64,000 bases of DNA from Salmonirosea aquatica (GCF_009296315.1 NZ_WHLY01000002.1:5244501-5308500); one strand, 5' to 3'; positions 37,555 to 47,271 are shown, numbered from the stretch's first letter. Numbers and translations: made by a program. The notes: generated by a model from the sequence alone, not told the origin.

Positions 37555-38073
37555 CTACGGTTCGATTTCCTTTAGATCCCTTGCTTCGACAGTACCACCC
37601 GGGTGCGTGAAACTCAGGCGTTTGCCACCATTGTTCTGGGCCTGTTGTACGCCGGTTAGCGGGTAGCCTGTGGTATCGTAGCTGGTATTTTTGCCTTCGT
37701 GGTAAATGACGAGGCGGTGCTCATCGGCATAATAGGTATAATGGGTGTCATTCTGACTGCCCTTGAAGGTAGCTTTAGTCCGGCCGAGCAAGGTACCGGT
37801 CGTATCGGCCACTTCGCGGGGCAGTTGCCGCGACAAGGCCGAAATCGCGGTACACAAACGGTCCACTTTGGCTTTGAGGCCGTGGTTGAACATATCACCG
37901 ACCATGATCATACCCGGCTGCCATTGGCCCATTCCGCCCAATTCTGAAACATTGAACTGAACCTGATTGCCGCCCGTGGCTTGTAAACCATGCAGCAGCG
38001 TGGCGACCGTACTTACCGTGACCCCGTGTTCGGCGGCTATTTCACGGATTACTTCTTCCCTTGATTTTTCCAT
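37555..38073 (-). CDS. Conserved-looking protein of unknown function
   Basis: A soluble protein of about 172 residues. The N-terminus (REEVIREIAAEHGVTVSTVATLL) looks like a small helix-turn-helix; the middle has a Gly/Met-rich turn (ELGGMGQWQPGMIMVGDMFN) and a helix (ALKAKVDRLCTAISALS); the C-terminal half is beta-rich with many charged residues. I chose ATG at 38073, preceded by GAAGAAGAA, over an in-frame ATG at 38094. I do not recognise the family. It may be a DNA-binding or stress protein; this is only suggested by the N-terminus. Confidence 0.6.
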   Translation of the reverse strand: MEKSREEVIREIAAEHGVTVSTVATLLHGLQATGGNQVQFNVSELGGMGQWQPGMIMVGDMFNHGLKAKVDRLCTAISALSRQLPREVADTTGTLLGRTKATFKGSQNDTHYTYYADEHRLVIYHEGKNTSYDTTGYPLTGVQQAQNNGGKRLSFTHPGGTVEARDLKEIEP

Positions 38074-38264
38074 AATAATTCTTCTTCGATACAAAGGTTT
38101 CCCGATTTCCAGGAAAAGTTTGTTAAAAAGGCAAAATAATCATGCCGTTAGGTATCATCCAATTTTTACCCGGGCCACAGAGCCAGATGAAAGTTTCAGG
38201 ATATAATGCTACTCCTTTCCTACCATGCTAAAAAAAGATCCAGCTAGGTTTGATGTAAGAAGAT

Positions 38265-38717
38265 TCACTGCCGGTAGCCGAGGAAGAAAAAATAGGTTTC
38301 CGAGATCGTGTCGTTCATAGAAACCAACAGCATCGGGGCCGTTACTTCGCGGACTTTCTTGCCGCTGTAATCCCGCCAGGTACCCAAGTACAAGCTACCT
38401 ATCTTCTGGTTGTCCCGAAAGATCAGCAAGGTATCTGGTTTGGACTGTACCGTAACATTAGTCAGTTCGGTAGTTCGCCGGGAAGGGATAAAATCGGTGC
38501 GAACCAACGTGTAGGTACCGTCGGACTTCTGAGTCACGGAAAGTTGTGGCAACTGACGCTCATCGGTGATGGCTGCACAACTCAGATCGAGACTAGCATT
38601 GGTGCGGTACTCGCCCTGTAACTGGCTGATGTCGGTAGAGGGGGCGGGTGAGTCGCTGGTACAGCCCGTAATCAGCGTGACGGCGGTAAGTAAGCCTAGG
38701 TAGATGAGTTTGTTCAT
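38265..38717 (-). CDS. Small lipoprotein of unknown function
   Basis: A 150-residue protein with a signal peptide and lipobox (VTLITGCTSDS). After a Pro/Ser-rich linker the mature domain is beta-rich with repeated short strands (LSVTQKSDGTYTLVRTDF, TNVTVQSKPDTLLIF), reminiscent of small lipocalin-like or META-like lipoproteins, but I cannot assign it. It probably sits in the periplasmic face of a membrane. It lies between the aminopeptidase and the unknown gene at 37555, all on the minus strand. Confidence 0.65.
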   Translation of the reverse strand: MNKLIYLGLLTAVTLITGCTSDSPAPSTDISQLQGEYRTNASLDLSCAAITDERQLPQLSVTQKSDGTYTLVRTDFIPSRRTTELTNVTVQSKPDTLLIFRDNQKIGSLYLGTWRDYSGKKVREVTAPMLLVSMNDTISETYFFFLGYRQ

Positions 38718-38865
38718 GTCCGTAAAAGGGTTTGGTTACGAAAATGACGAGTTCGCCAAATCATAAAAGGTTGGAATCGGGAAGAAATTTTTTAGCCATT
38801 TCTACCATCACCCTTTTGCGCGCGCCCAGGGTACCTTCCTCAAAATTCCTGATTCAGACTACGGC

Positions 38866-41451
38866 TCATAACTCCCCAAACTGGCTGTACATTTCCTTGA
38901 GCTTGGGATCACGCTCGTTGCTGCGGATATCTTTACGAATCGAAGCTACCCCCTGAATGTCCGTAAGCAAGCCCAGTACCTGATAGGCCCCGAACCGTAC
39001 GAAATAGGCCGGATTGTTTCGCGCCAGACTTTCCAGTATCGGAATACTACGGCGCTGCACGTCGGAGGGCGATTTGATCAGGTACTTGCCAAAAACCTGC
39101 AGGAAGTTGTAGCGGTCCGAAGGATTCATGGTTTCCATTTTCTGCAAAAACCATTCGTAACGCTCCGGGGTAGCCAGACCGGCGTAGTAATTACCCACAG
39201 CGGCGACGATGGCATCGTTGGGTGAATTCTCAAAGCGCTCCGCAATCTCGGCGGCATCGCCCGGTTTCCCGATCAGGTAGGCATCAAGAGCCACCGAAAC
39301 CACCAGGTAGGAAGTGTCGTTGAGCGCCTCGCGAAACAACGGATCGTTGGAATTGTCGCCAAAGGAGGCCAGTGTCAGGATGGCTTCGGTACGTACCTGG
39401 GAGTTGGGGTCGATGCGGGCGCGGCTTTGCACGAGACGTTCGACATCCACGAATTCCAGACCGTCGTAATCGGCAAAATTAGAAACGGCCACCTGCCGGA
39501 TTTTCCAGAAGGGATCGACCATGGCAGTCATCATCAGGTGCCGGATAGTAGAATCGATCAACTTACCTTCCAGATGGGTCAGGGCATCGTATCGGGATAG
39601 AAACTTGTCGGCTTTATAAAATTGAAAAACGTATTCGGGACGACTTTTTTCATGATCGACCGTTCCGAGCAGTTGGGTTTCGGCGTCGAAAATCACCAGA
39701 TCGGGCCGGTGTCTGGCCGGGAACTCCAAGGTTTGCTTCGCTTTGTTAAGCACCACATCGTAGCGGGTCTTCACGCTGTCTACCCACACATCCACTTTGA
39801 GCGGCAGGCGGTATACTGTTGTCGCCAACGTATCCTGCAGCTGACTGACTTTCAGGCTTACCTTCTGATTGGCCGATGAATATTGCTGCTCTACCTTAAG
39901 AATGGGATGGCCGGGTTTCATGAACCATTGGTCGAAGAACCAATTCAAATCCTCACCCGTCACTTTTTCGAAAGCCAGCCGCAGGTCGTTTATTTCGGCA
40001 GTTCCGAAACGGTGTTCCTTCAGGTAGGTCTGCAAGGATAGAAAGAAAGCCTCGTCGCCCACGTACCTGCGCAGCATGTGCATGATCCGTCCGCCCTTGG
40101 CGTAGGAATGGCTATCGAACATATTTTCCCGGTCTTTGTAAAAATACCGGATCATGGGTACCTGCTTCTGGTCTGCCTCGCCGAAGTACTGCTTCATTTC
40201 CTGCAAATGCTGCCAGTCGGCTTCATCGGTTCCGGTGTAGTACTCCATCCAGAGGTACTCGGCGTAGTTGGCAAACGATTCATTGAGTGGTAATTGTCCC
40301 CACTCTTCGCAGGTGACCAGATCGCCAAACCAGTGGTGGGCCAGCTCATGCGCAATCACTCCGTCTGAATTTCCGTCCACCAAGGCGCGGGAGTCGGCCT
40401 GTATGCTTTCCTCATGAACAGTGGCGGTGGTATTTTCCATGGCACCTGCCACAAAGTCGCGCACGGCGATCTGGGCGTACTTTTCCCACGGAAAATCCAT
40501 GCCGAAGATATTGGAAAAGAAGCCGATCATTTCGGGAGTCCGGCCAAAAATAGCTTTGGCATCCTGGGCGTACTTTGGCTCTACATAGTAGCTCAATTCG
40601 AGGCCATTGGGCATCAGGTCTTTAGCTACAGCAAAATCGCCTACCGCCAGCATGACAAGGTAGGGGGCATGGGGCAAGGTTTGCTTCCAATGGTCGGTAC
40701 GGGTACCGTCGCCGTTTCCGACCGAAGCCACCATCAGTCCGTTGGAAAGCGTCTTGTAGGTAGTGTCTACCGTAATGTAGATATCCTGAAGGAATTTCTC
40801 ATTGGGGCTGTCTACCGTAGGAAACCAGGCGGAGTTGGACTCGGTTTCGCCCTGGGTCCAAATCTGGCGCGGCTTGCCTTCGTCCAGCCCGTCGGCATTG
40901 ATGAAGTACAAACCCTTGTCGTCAGGATGGTCGTCAGGCTCACCGCGGGGAAGCTCATTGGGCTTGGCGATGTAGTCGATCTGGACATGAAGTGTTTCTT
41001 TCCGGGTGTAGGCCCGACGCAGCCGGATAGTCAGTTGACGGCGGTCGTAGGTGTATTCCAGCGAATCGCGAATGGGTTCGCGGGTAGTCTTGTTAGCCAG
41101 CGAATCGAACCGGACTAGGGTGTCCAACTGATAGATACGCTGAATATCAAATCCCTTAGCGTCAAGTACTAGTGTATTTTGAGGATAAAAATAGGGTTTG
41201 AAAGTAATGACCGCGCTGCCCAGCACATGCTGACGCAGCCAGTCGAAACGGACGGCCAATTTCGTATGAAGAATGTCATTTTTGAGCGTGCGGGTGGGGC
41301 GGTAGGGACCCTGGGCGGTCACGATACCCGGCGCCCGGCGGGTGGTATCGGCAGGTAGCACCGAAGAGGAAGCCTGGGTGCTACCTGCCGATACCACCCA
41401 AAGGAACAAACTCAGGAATGCTAGTTTGACCGTATTTATTTTAATATTCAT
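38866..41451 (-). CDS. M1-family zinc aminopeptidase (exported)
   Basis: A protein of about 861 residues from the ATG at 41451 (MNIKINTVKLAFLSLF, a signal peptide; an upstream ATG at 41544 has no signal sequence). It carries the GAMEN substrate motif (VAGAMENTTATVHEE) and the zinc site HELAHHWFG with NESFANYAEYLW (HEXXH-18-E). The C-terminal third is HEAT/ARM-like. M1 enzymes cut N-terminal residues from peptides. Oddity: a 23-bp inverted repeat at 41340-41399 lies inside the coding region near the signal-peptide cleavage site. Confidence 0.93.
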   Translation of the reverse strand: MNIKINTVKLAFLSLFLWVVSAGSTQASSSVLPADTTRRAPGIVTAQGPYRPTRTLKNDILHTKLAVRFDWLRQHVLGSAVITFKPYFYPQNTLVLDAKGFDIQRIYQLDTLVRFDSLANKTTREPIRDSLEYTYDRRQLTIRLRRAYTRKETLHVQIDYIAKPNELPRGEPDDHPDDKGLYFINADGLDEGKPRQIWTQGETESNSAWFPTVDSPNEKFLQDIYITVDTTYKTLSNGLMVASVGNGDGTRTDHWKQTLPHAPYLVMLAVGDFAVAKDLMPNGLELSYYVEPKYAQDAKAIFGRTPEMIGFFSNIFGMDFPWEKYAQIAVRDFVAGAMENTTATVHEESIQADSRALVDGNSDGVIAHELAHHWFGDLVTCEEWGQLPLNESFANYAEYLWMEYYTGTDEADWQHLQEMKQYFGEADQKQVPMIRYFYKDRENMFDSHSYAKGGRIMHMLRRYVGDEAFFLSLQTYLKEHRFGTAEINDLRLAFEKVTGEDLNWFFDQWFMKPGHPILKVEQQYSSANQKVSLKVSQLQDTLATTVYRLPLKVDVWVDSVKTRYDVVLNKAKQTLEFPARHRPDLVIFDAETQLLGTVDHEKSRPEYVFQFYKADKFLSRYDALTHLEGKLIDSTIRHLMMTAMVDPFWKIRQVAVSNFADYDGLEFVDVERLVQSRARIDPNSQVRTEAILTLASFGDNSNDPLFREALNDTSYLVVSVALDAYLIGKPGDAAEIAERFENSPNDAIVAAVGNYYAGLATPERYEWFLQKMETMNPSDRYNFLQVFGKYLIKSPSDVQRRSIPILESLARNNPAYFVRFGAYQVLGLLTDIQGVASIRKDIRSNERDPKLKEMYSQFGEL
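41340..41399 (-). repeat. 23-bp perfect inverted repeat inside the aminopeptidase gene
   Basis: Arms at 41340-41362 and 41377-41399 (core GGTATCGGCAGGTAGCACC) with a 14-bp loop. It encodes the residues around the signal-peptide end (VVSAGSTQASSSVLPADTT). A hairpin of this strength in the 5' part of an mRNA, about 50-110 bases from the start codon, could affect translation or result from a templated duplication. Confidence 0.8.
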
Positions 41452-41607
41452 ACCGGTATTTTGCTTTAATAATCGGGCGGATTTCAAACGGATTGTCCGC
41501 CTGCTTTTTAAAAAATCAATACATCCTATCTTCACAAGAATCAACGGGGTTATCCCGACAAACCAGGCACAAAGTATACCAATTTCAAAACGTAGGTATG
41601 AAATTCC

Positions 41608-42837
41608 CTACCCTAGTAGCGAGGTATTGACTGTCTGTGCCGCGCGCCGGGCCGGAACAAATGACACTGCTATGGTAATGGCCACGATGATAAGGGCCGT
41701 CAGCAGTACGTCGCTCCACACCAGCTGAACCGGGTAGGCATCCACGAGCGAACTCGCCATACCCATGGAAACCAGCATATACTTCTGCTGTATCCAGCAG
41801 AGGCCAACGCCCACAACTAAACCCAAAATTGCGCCGGACAAAGCCACGATAGCACCGACCGACAGGAAAATCCGCCGCACCAGCGAAGCGGTAGCCCCCA
41901 TGGCGAACAGCATCCGGATATCTTCCTTCTTTTCGATCGCCAGCATACTCAGCGAGAAAAAAATATTGATGGCAGCTACCAAAATGATGAAAGAGAGAGT
42001 TACCGTTACAAAGAGTTTCTCCACGCGAATAGCCCTCAGCAGATCGGCATTCAGCTCGTCGCGGTCCTTCACCACAAAAGTTTCTCCCACCGCACGTTGC
42101 AATCGGTCACGTACCAGATCGGCGGAGGCTCCAGGTTTGAGTTGGATCTCCAGCGTGGTGCGCTGCCGGCCGTACTGAAGCAGCGTGGCAACCGTGGACA
42201 GAGGGGCAATCACGTAGTCGTCGTAGCGGCTTTCAATAAAAAATGTGCCACCGGGCCGAACCGACACCTGATTGAATGCATCGGGCGACGACAGGCTAAG
42301 CGTGCGGCGGTCGGAGCGTGGGTACCAGAGCTCCAGAGGGGTCAGAGGATCGTTTGTGGAGATGAGCAACGCCGAGCGCACTCCTTCCGATACGACCGCA
42401 AAGGGCGTCCCATTAGGCCCCATCAATTGCAGGTTGCCTTCGATCATCGCGGTATCCAGTTGTCCCCGTTGCGCAAACGTACTATCCACCCCCTTCAGGC
42501 GCACGACCGTCTGATTGTCGCGGTAGCGGGCCAGGGCATTGTCTTCAATGACCTGCGTCATTACCGCCACGCCTTCGGTCTTCCGTATTTTGTCAAGGAA
42601 CGCTTCCGACACTCCAAACCGCCGACCCTCGCGGGCTGTGATCTCAATGTCGGCGTCGAAGGTCTTGAAAATCTGTCGGTTCAGGGCCTCCATGCCGTTA
42701 AATACCGAAAGTACTACCACCATCGCCGCCGTACCTACCCCCACGCTTACCATGGCAATAAGGGCGATGATACTGATGAAGCTGCGCTTTTTGTGCGACA
42801 CAAAGTAGCGCCGGGCAATCCGAAGGGGTACATTCAT
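41608..42837 (-). CDS. LolC/LolE-like ABC transporter permease
   Basis: A 409-residue membrane protein of the MacB/LolE-type permease group. It has an N-terminal membrane helix (SFISIIALIAMVSVGVGTAAM), a periplasmic MacB-like core domain (about 45-265), and three C-terminal membrane helices (about 270-395, with FSLSMLAIEKKEDIRMLFAMG, typical of LolC/E/FtsX). In Bacteroidota, such proteins release lipoproteins for outer-membrane sorting, with a LolD-type ATPase encoded elsewhere. It follows rbfA by 18 bp. Confidence 0.85.
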   Translation of the reverse strand: MNVPLRIARRYFVSHKKRSFISIIALIAMVSVGVGTAAMVVVLSVFNGMEALNRQIFKTFDADIEITAREGRRFGVSEAFLDKIRKTEGVAVMTQVIEDNALARYRDNQTVVRLKGVDSTFAQRGQLDTAMIEGNLQLMGPNGTPFAVVSEGVRSALLISTNDPLTPLELWYPRSDRRTLSLSSPDAFNQVSVRPGGTFFIESRYDDYVIAPLSTVATLLQYGRQRTTLEIQLKPGASADLVRDRLQRAVGETFVVKDRDELNADLLRAIRVEKLFVTVTLSFIILVAAINIFFSLSMLAIEKKEDIRMLFAMGATASLVRRIFLSVGAIVALSGAILGLVVGVGLCWIQQKYMLVSMGMASSLVDAYPVQLVWSDVLLTALIIVAITIAVSFVPARRAAQTVNTSLLG

Positions 42838-42855
42838 GCTCCTCTAACGAAAAGA

Positions 42856-43239
42856 TTATTCCGTTTCGTCTTCCTTGTTATCCTCCGCGGGTGGGATCAC
42901 CAGGTTAGCAAACAGGGCATCCATCTTGGCGGCATACTCAGCCGTGTCGTCGAGGTAAAACTGCAGCTCCGGCACAATGCGCAGCTGGTGACGCACACGC
43001 TCACCCAGTTTCTGCCGGATGAAACGTGTATTTTCCTGAATGCCCTCAAACAGGAGTTCTTTTTTCTTCTCGGGCAGGAAACTCAGATAGGCGCGGGCAA
43101 TGCCCAGATCGGGTGTCATGCGAACGCCCGTGACGGTTACGAAAGCACCATTGACCAGGTGCTGGGCATCCCGCTGGAAAATATCGCCCAGGTCTTTCTG
43201 GATCTGGCGAGCCACTTTTTGTTGTCTTTTGGATTCCAT
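42856..43239 (-). CDS. rbfA: Ribosome-binding factor A
   Basis: A 127-residue protein of the RbfA family (KH-like fold). Motifs include RQIQKDLGDIFQRDAQHLV at the start, VRMTPDLGIARAYLSF in the middle, and LGERVRHQLRIVPELQFYLDDT near the C-terminus. RbfA helps mature the 30S subunit 5' end of 16S rRNA, notably in the cold. It ends 18 bp before the LolC/E-like gene, as seen in many Bacteroidota. Confidence 0.92.
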   Translation of the reverse strand: MESKRQQKVARQIQKDLGDIFQRDAQHLVNGAFVTVTGVRMTPDLGIARAYLSFLPEKKKELLFEGIQENTRFIRQKLGERVRHQLRIVPELQFYLDDTAEYAAKMDALFANLVIPPAEDNKEDETE

Positions 43240-43417
43240 TCTGTGTACTTTTCAAATGAGCTAATCGACGCACCGTCGAACCCGACGATTCCGATTATTA
43301 TTCATAGTCCCCATTACTGACGATTCTTACAAATATCCGCACTTATTTTGTTTTTGTGGAAAAGGGGGGTGTAATTTCGTAAAACTATTCGCGTATCCCA
43401 ACTAACCTCCTATCTTC

Positions 43418-44827
43418 TTGCTGAGTTTTTTTCGTGCTAACGCCACCTCCCAAAACATCAGCCTCGTGTTGTTTTTCATGTTGCTGCGTTTGCCTTTTTT
43501 GTGGAGCGAGGTACCCCTGCTCATTCCCGAACTAAGCTGGATGCTGGTCGGAGAGCAAATGAACCGGGGGTTCATGCTCTACCGCGACGTGTGGGACAAC
43601 ATCAGCCCCCTTTCGGGCATGGTGTACTGGGCCATTGATCGGCTGTTCGGTCGCTCCCAGTTGGCTTATCAGGTCGTGGCCGCGGTGATTTCAGTATTTC
43701 AGATCCTGTATTTCAACTATATCATCCGTACCCGCGATGTGCTACCCGAGCGCAGCCAGGTACCAGGTGCCATCTATGCCATCTTTCTGACCATCTCGTT
43801 CGACCTGGCTACCCTTTCGCCCATGCTCATGGCCGCTACCTTCCTGCTGCTAGCGCTGGGAGTCGTGATCAAAATGCTCGAAAAACGACAGATTACGAAC
43901 GAAATATTCGAAATGGGCTTATACATTGGATTGGCCACCCTCTTCTATCTGCCTGCGGCTCTGTTTATGGTGTGGGCCTTTATTTCGTTGATCTTTTACA
44001 CAGGTACCACCTTGCGTCAGCACGTACTGGGATTTTTCGGTTCGATTTTCCCACTTCTGATGGTTATGCTATATTTTTATCTGAACGATGGCGTGGCGAG
44101 CCTTAATCGTAACCTGCTCACTTCGGTTTTCCAGGTGCGGCAGTATGACCTGAACGACTTTTCTTCGCTGATCATTTCGCTGCTGATCCCGCTGATCGTA
44201 GGGGGGCTGGGATTCATGCGGATGCTGACAGCCACGCGGTTTGTCAATTATCAAACCCGAATCCAACAGATGATGGCCATCTGGCTTATTGTGGCCGTGC
44301 TCATGATCCCGCTCATGCAGTACCTGGCCCCCATGCAGTTCGTGGTATTCACACCCGCACTGGCCTACTTTGCCACCTACTATTTTCTGAGTTTTAAAAA
44401 ACGCTGGCTGGCTGAGCTGCTGTTTCTGGGATTCGTGGGCGGAATTGCCCTGATCCAGTACCAGGGGCTGCTGAATCTGAATCCAGCCCTTTCTGTCGGC
44501 CGGCTCGAAAACCTGCGAGCCAAACCCGCCTTATTGCCCGACCAGATTCGCCAGAAACGGATTCTGGTGATTGGAGAAGACGAGGGCGAGTACCTGAATA
44601 ACTTTACGGCTACACCCTATCTGAACTGGGATCTGGCCCGTTATGACCTGAAAAATCTGGATAATTTCGATAGCGTGATCCATGTCTACGATAATTTTCG
44701 GCAGGACCCGCCCGACTATGTCATCGATAAGGAAAACGTAATGCCGAAATTATTCAACCGGGTACCCGCCCTGAAAAAACGCTACAAGCCCAGTCCCTGG
44801 AAGGGTATCTACGAGAAAACCAGCTAG
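43418..44827 (+). CDS. Polytopic membrane protein, unknown (GT-C-like)
   Basis: A 469-residue inner-membrane protein with about 10-11 hydrophobic segments between residues 14 and 360 and a soluble C-terminal part (about 370-469, with RILVIGEDEGEYLNNFTATPYL). An N-terminal acidic loop (WDNISPLSGMVYW) resembles the first-loop Asp motif of GT-C glycosyltransferases, but the family is unclear (conserved in Bacteroidota). Divergent from rbfA, with 178 bp between; downstream it converges with rpiB (1 bp apart). Confidence 0.6.
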   Translation: MLSFFRANATSQNISLVLFFMLLRLPFLWSEVPLLIPELSWMLVGEQMNRGFMLYRDVWDNISPLSGMVYWAIDRLFGRSQLAYQVVAAVISVFQILYFNYIIRTRDVLPERSQVPGAIYAIFLTISFDLATLSPMLMAATFLLLALGVVIKMLEKRQITNEIFEMGLYIGLATLFYLPAALFMVWAFISLIFYTGTTLRQHVLGFFGSIFPLLMVMLYFYLNDGVASLNRNLLTSVFQVRQYDLNDFSSLIISLLIPLIVGGLGFMRMLTATRFVNYQTRIQQMMAIWLIVAVLMIPLMQYLAPMQFVVFTPALAYFATYYFLSFKKRWLAELLFLGFVGGIALIQYQGLLNLNPALSVGRLENLRAKPALLPDQIRQKRILVIGEDEGEYLNNFTATPYLNWDLARYDLKNLDNFDSVIHVYDNFRQDPPDYVIDKENVMPKLFNRVPALKKRYKPSPWKGIYEKTS

Positions 44828-44828
44828 G

Positions 44829-45260
44829 TCAGCAGGCAATTTTATTGACCCGGGTTTGGTGCCGGCCCCCTTCAAAATCCGTGCTGAGGAATTTTTCCAC
44901 GCATTTCAGTGCCAGTTCTAATTCAATGAAGCGCACTGGCAGGCAAATGATATTGGCATCGTTATGCTTCCGGGAAAGCTCGGCCAAATCTTCCTGCCAA
45001 ATCAGCGCGGCCCGGATACCTTGATGTTTGTTAGCGGTGATGCACACGCCCTGTCCGCTGCCACACAGCAGGATGCCCCGCTCGAATTCACCATTTTCAA
45101 CGGCACTGGCCACCGGATGGGCAAAGTCGGGGTAGTCGGCCGAATCGGGACTGTTGGTGCCGTAGTCCGTCACTTTGTAGCCATTTTTTTGCAGCCATTC
45201 GCTGATTGGCTGCTTATAAGGAAATCCGGCGTGATCGGCGCCAATCGCAATCTTTTTCAT
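44829..45260 (-). CDS. rpiB: Ribose-5-phosphate isomerase B
   Basis: A 143-residue RpiB. The N-terminus IAIGADHAGFPYKQPI, the active-site LLCGSGQGVCITANK (Cys nucleophile in the GSGxGxxxxANK block) and EDLAELSRKHNDANIICLP are all family hallmarks. It interconverts ribose- and ribulose-5-phosphate in the pentose phosphate pathway. Its stop is 2 bp from the stop of the convergent membrane gene; no terminator lies between. Confidence 0.95.
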   Translation of the reverse strand: MKKIAIGADHAGFPYKQPISEWLQKNGYKVTDYGTNSPDSADYPDFAHPVASAVENGEFERGILLCGSGQGVCITANKHQGIRAALIWQEDLAELSRKHNDANIICLPVRFIELELALKCVEKFLSTDFEGGRHQTRVNKIAC

Positions 45261-45389
45261 TGTATTTGTGTTAAGTAAGGCTACCCTTGTAACAACATTC
45301 GAGCGAATATCGTTAGTATTGTCCCTTAAGGGGGCACCGTTACAAAGGTAGCAGCTATACCATTTAGTACCCGAAACAATTTAGAGATT

Positions 45390-46169
45390 ATGAGTCAAAA
45401 CGTAAAAAACAACGGCCTTCCGGCCGACCCTACCGATATCTCGTTGATGAATCCCGCCGTGCCCGAAGATGAGGCACGGATTAAAGAAGCGTTCCAAGAC
45501 CGGGACTGGAACGAAATTAAAAGTGCCGATTCCTGGGTGATTTTCAAAGTAATGGCCGAGTTTGTGGAAGGCTTCGACAAACTGGCCAAGATCGGTCCCT
45601 GCGTGTCCATTTTCGGCTCTGCCCGCACTACCGACGACAATCCCTACTTCAAGGTGGCTGAGGAAATCGCGGCCAAACTGGTGCGCCACGGCTATGGAGT
45701 CATCACGGGCGGCGGACCGGGTATTATGGAAGCGGCCAACAAGGGTGCTTTCGAGCAAGGCGGTAAATCAGTGGGTTTGAATATCACTCTACCCTTTGAG
45801 CAGCAAAGCAATATCTATATCGATCCCGACAAGAATATGGACTTCGATTTCTTCTTTGTCCGTAAGGTGATGTTCGTCAAGTACTCTCAGGGTTTTATTG
45901 TACTACCCGGCGGGTTTGGTACCCTGGACGAACTGTTTGAGGCTTTGACCCTGATCCAGACCAAGAAAATCGGCCGTTTCCCTATTATTCTGGTAGGTAA
46001 GAAATACTGGTCGGGCCTGATCGACTGGATTCAAAATACCCTCCTGGAAGCAGAAAATAACATCAGCGCGCCCGATCTGAAGCTTTTCAGCGTGGTCGAA
46101 ACGCCCGACGAGGCAGTGCGGGTGATCGAGGAATTTTATTCGAAGTACCTGTTGAAGCCCAATTTTTGA
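45390..46169 (+). CDS. LOG-family protein (cytokinin riboside 5'-monophosphate phosphoribohydrolase type)
   Basis: A 259-residue Rossmann protein of the LOG/TIGR00730 group with the two signature motifs: GGGPGIMEAANKGAFEQGG (PGGxGTxxE partner) and VLPGGFGTLDELFEALTL. Such enzymes release the base from nucleoside 5'-monophosphates. Residues 1-60 form an extra N-terminal helical region relative to short LOG proteins. Divergent from rpiB across a 129-bp intergenic region. Confidence 0.9.
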   Translation: MSQNVKNNGLPADPTDISLMNPAVPEDEARIKEAFQDRDWNEIKSADSWVIFKVMAEFVEGFDKLAKIGPCVSIFGSARTTDDNPYFKVAEEIAAKLVRHGYGVITGGGPGIMEAANKGAFEQGGKSVGLNITLPFEQQSNIYIDPDKNMDFDFFFVRKVMFVKYSQGFIVLPGGFGTLDELFEALTLIQTKKIGRFPIILVGKKYWSGLIDWIQNTLLEAENNISAPDLKLFSVVETPDEAVRVIEEFYSKYLLKPNF

Positions 46170-46234
46170 ATAGGGTAGAGGACAAAGCTACAAAGGGAAA
46201 ATATAATTCGATTATTAGTGTGTAGAAGATACCC

Positions 46235-46250
46235 CACGGCAGGGGGTACC
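46235..46250. terminator. Weak hairpin between convergent genes
   Basis: GCAGGG-GGTA-CCCTGC, six base pairs containing a GGTACC site, between the stop of the LOG gene and the stop of the HhH gene. The T runs are poor. It is followed by repeated TTTGTGCCT words. Low confidence as a terminator. Confidence 0.3.
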
Positions 46251-46287
46251 CTGCTTTGTGCCTATGTGCCTTTGGAACTTTGTGCCT

Positions 46288-47271
46288 TTAAAAAGCCAGA
46301 TAAGGTACCATTTTCCGCAGGGTAGCTTCATCTAGAATACGTATTTCCTTCATCGCCTCGGCCGATGCAAATGGCCCGTGCTGCTCGCGGTAGCGCACGA
46401 TCACTTCATTGAGTTTCCGGTTTCGGAAATACGGGTGCCGGTTCAATTCCTGAACGGTGGCGGTATTGATCGGAATTTTAGTGGGTGGGCTCTGCACCCG
46501 GGCGTAACGCCGGAGTTCGGAAAGTGCCAGCGAATCCAGGCCAAATATTTCGGGGTACTGTTCGGTAGAATAAAACCCACCGAGGGCATCACGGAATTTG
46601 ACGATCCGGGCCGATAGTTTACTGCCGATTCCCCGTAACTCGGCGAGTTGGGTGGTGTCAGCAGTATTGATGTCGAAAGCGGTCGGTACCGGGCGTGTAA
46701 AGGTTTTGAATTCGCGGAGCGTGGGCGTGGGGGTACCTTCATCGGAACGCGTTTCCGATTCGGCGAATTTCGGTCCGCTGCCCGGCAATACGATGTACCC
46801 TTCCAACTGGTTGTACAGCGCGGGTGGGAAATCGTATATTTTCTTCAAATCCTCATTCTTCCTAAATTTTCCGCCTTTCTCCCGGTACTTCTGAATCCGC
46901 TGCGCCAGAAAGCGGGGTACCCCCAATTCCTGCAATTCTGCGGTCGATGCGGTATTGGGGTCAAAGGCAAAAAAACGAGTAGGGGGAGCTGATTTTTCAT
47001 CATCGCGGGAATAGGGTACCTCGTTTTCGCTAAAATTCCGATCGGTGTTGGATGACGAACCTGATTTAGGAATCAAAGCCGCCGTGCTGTCCAGCTGCTC
47101 TATCGTGAACGGTACCGTATCGCTTTGAAAAAGCGGAAGCACCCACCACTTGAATACAGTAGGTGTCCAGATTAATCCGAAACTCAGGATGATCAACACC
47201 AAGGCTCCGCGTGATTCTTTGGGCGAGATACCCAAGAAATCCTGGATTTTGTAAAGGATTTTGCGGAGCAT
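46288..47271 (-). CDS. Membrane-anchored helix-hairpin-helix (ComEA-like) protein
   Basis: A 327-residue protein with one N-terminal membrane helix (LVLIILSFGLIWTPTVF) and three helix-hairpin-helix units: DPNTASTAELQELGVPRFLAQRI, DINTADTTQLAELRGIGSKLSARIV, and PINTATVQELNRHPYFRN. These INxA-type repeats bind DNA non-specifically, as in ComEA. The linker between units 1 and 2 is long and low-complexity. DNA uptake or envelope-linked DNA binding is possible; there are no other competence genes here. Confidence 0.8.
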   Translation of the reverse strand: MLRKILYKIQDFLGISPKESRGALVLIILSFGLIWTPTVFKWWVLPLFQSDTVPFTIEQLDSTAALIPKSGSSSNTDRNFSENEVPYSRDDEKSAPPTRFFAFDPNTASTAELQELGVPRFLAQRIQKYREKGGKFRKNEDLKKIYDFPPALYNQLEGYIVLPGSGPKFAESETRSDEGTPTPTLREFKTFTRPVPTAFDINTADTTQLAELRGIGSKLSARIVKFRDALGGFYSTEQYPEIFGLDSLALSELRRYARVQSPPTKIPINTATVQELNRHPYFRNRKLNEVIVRYREQHGPFASAEAMKEIRILDEATLRKMVPYLAF

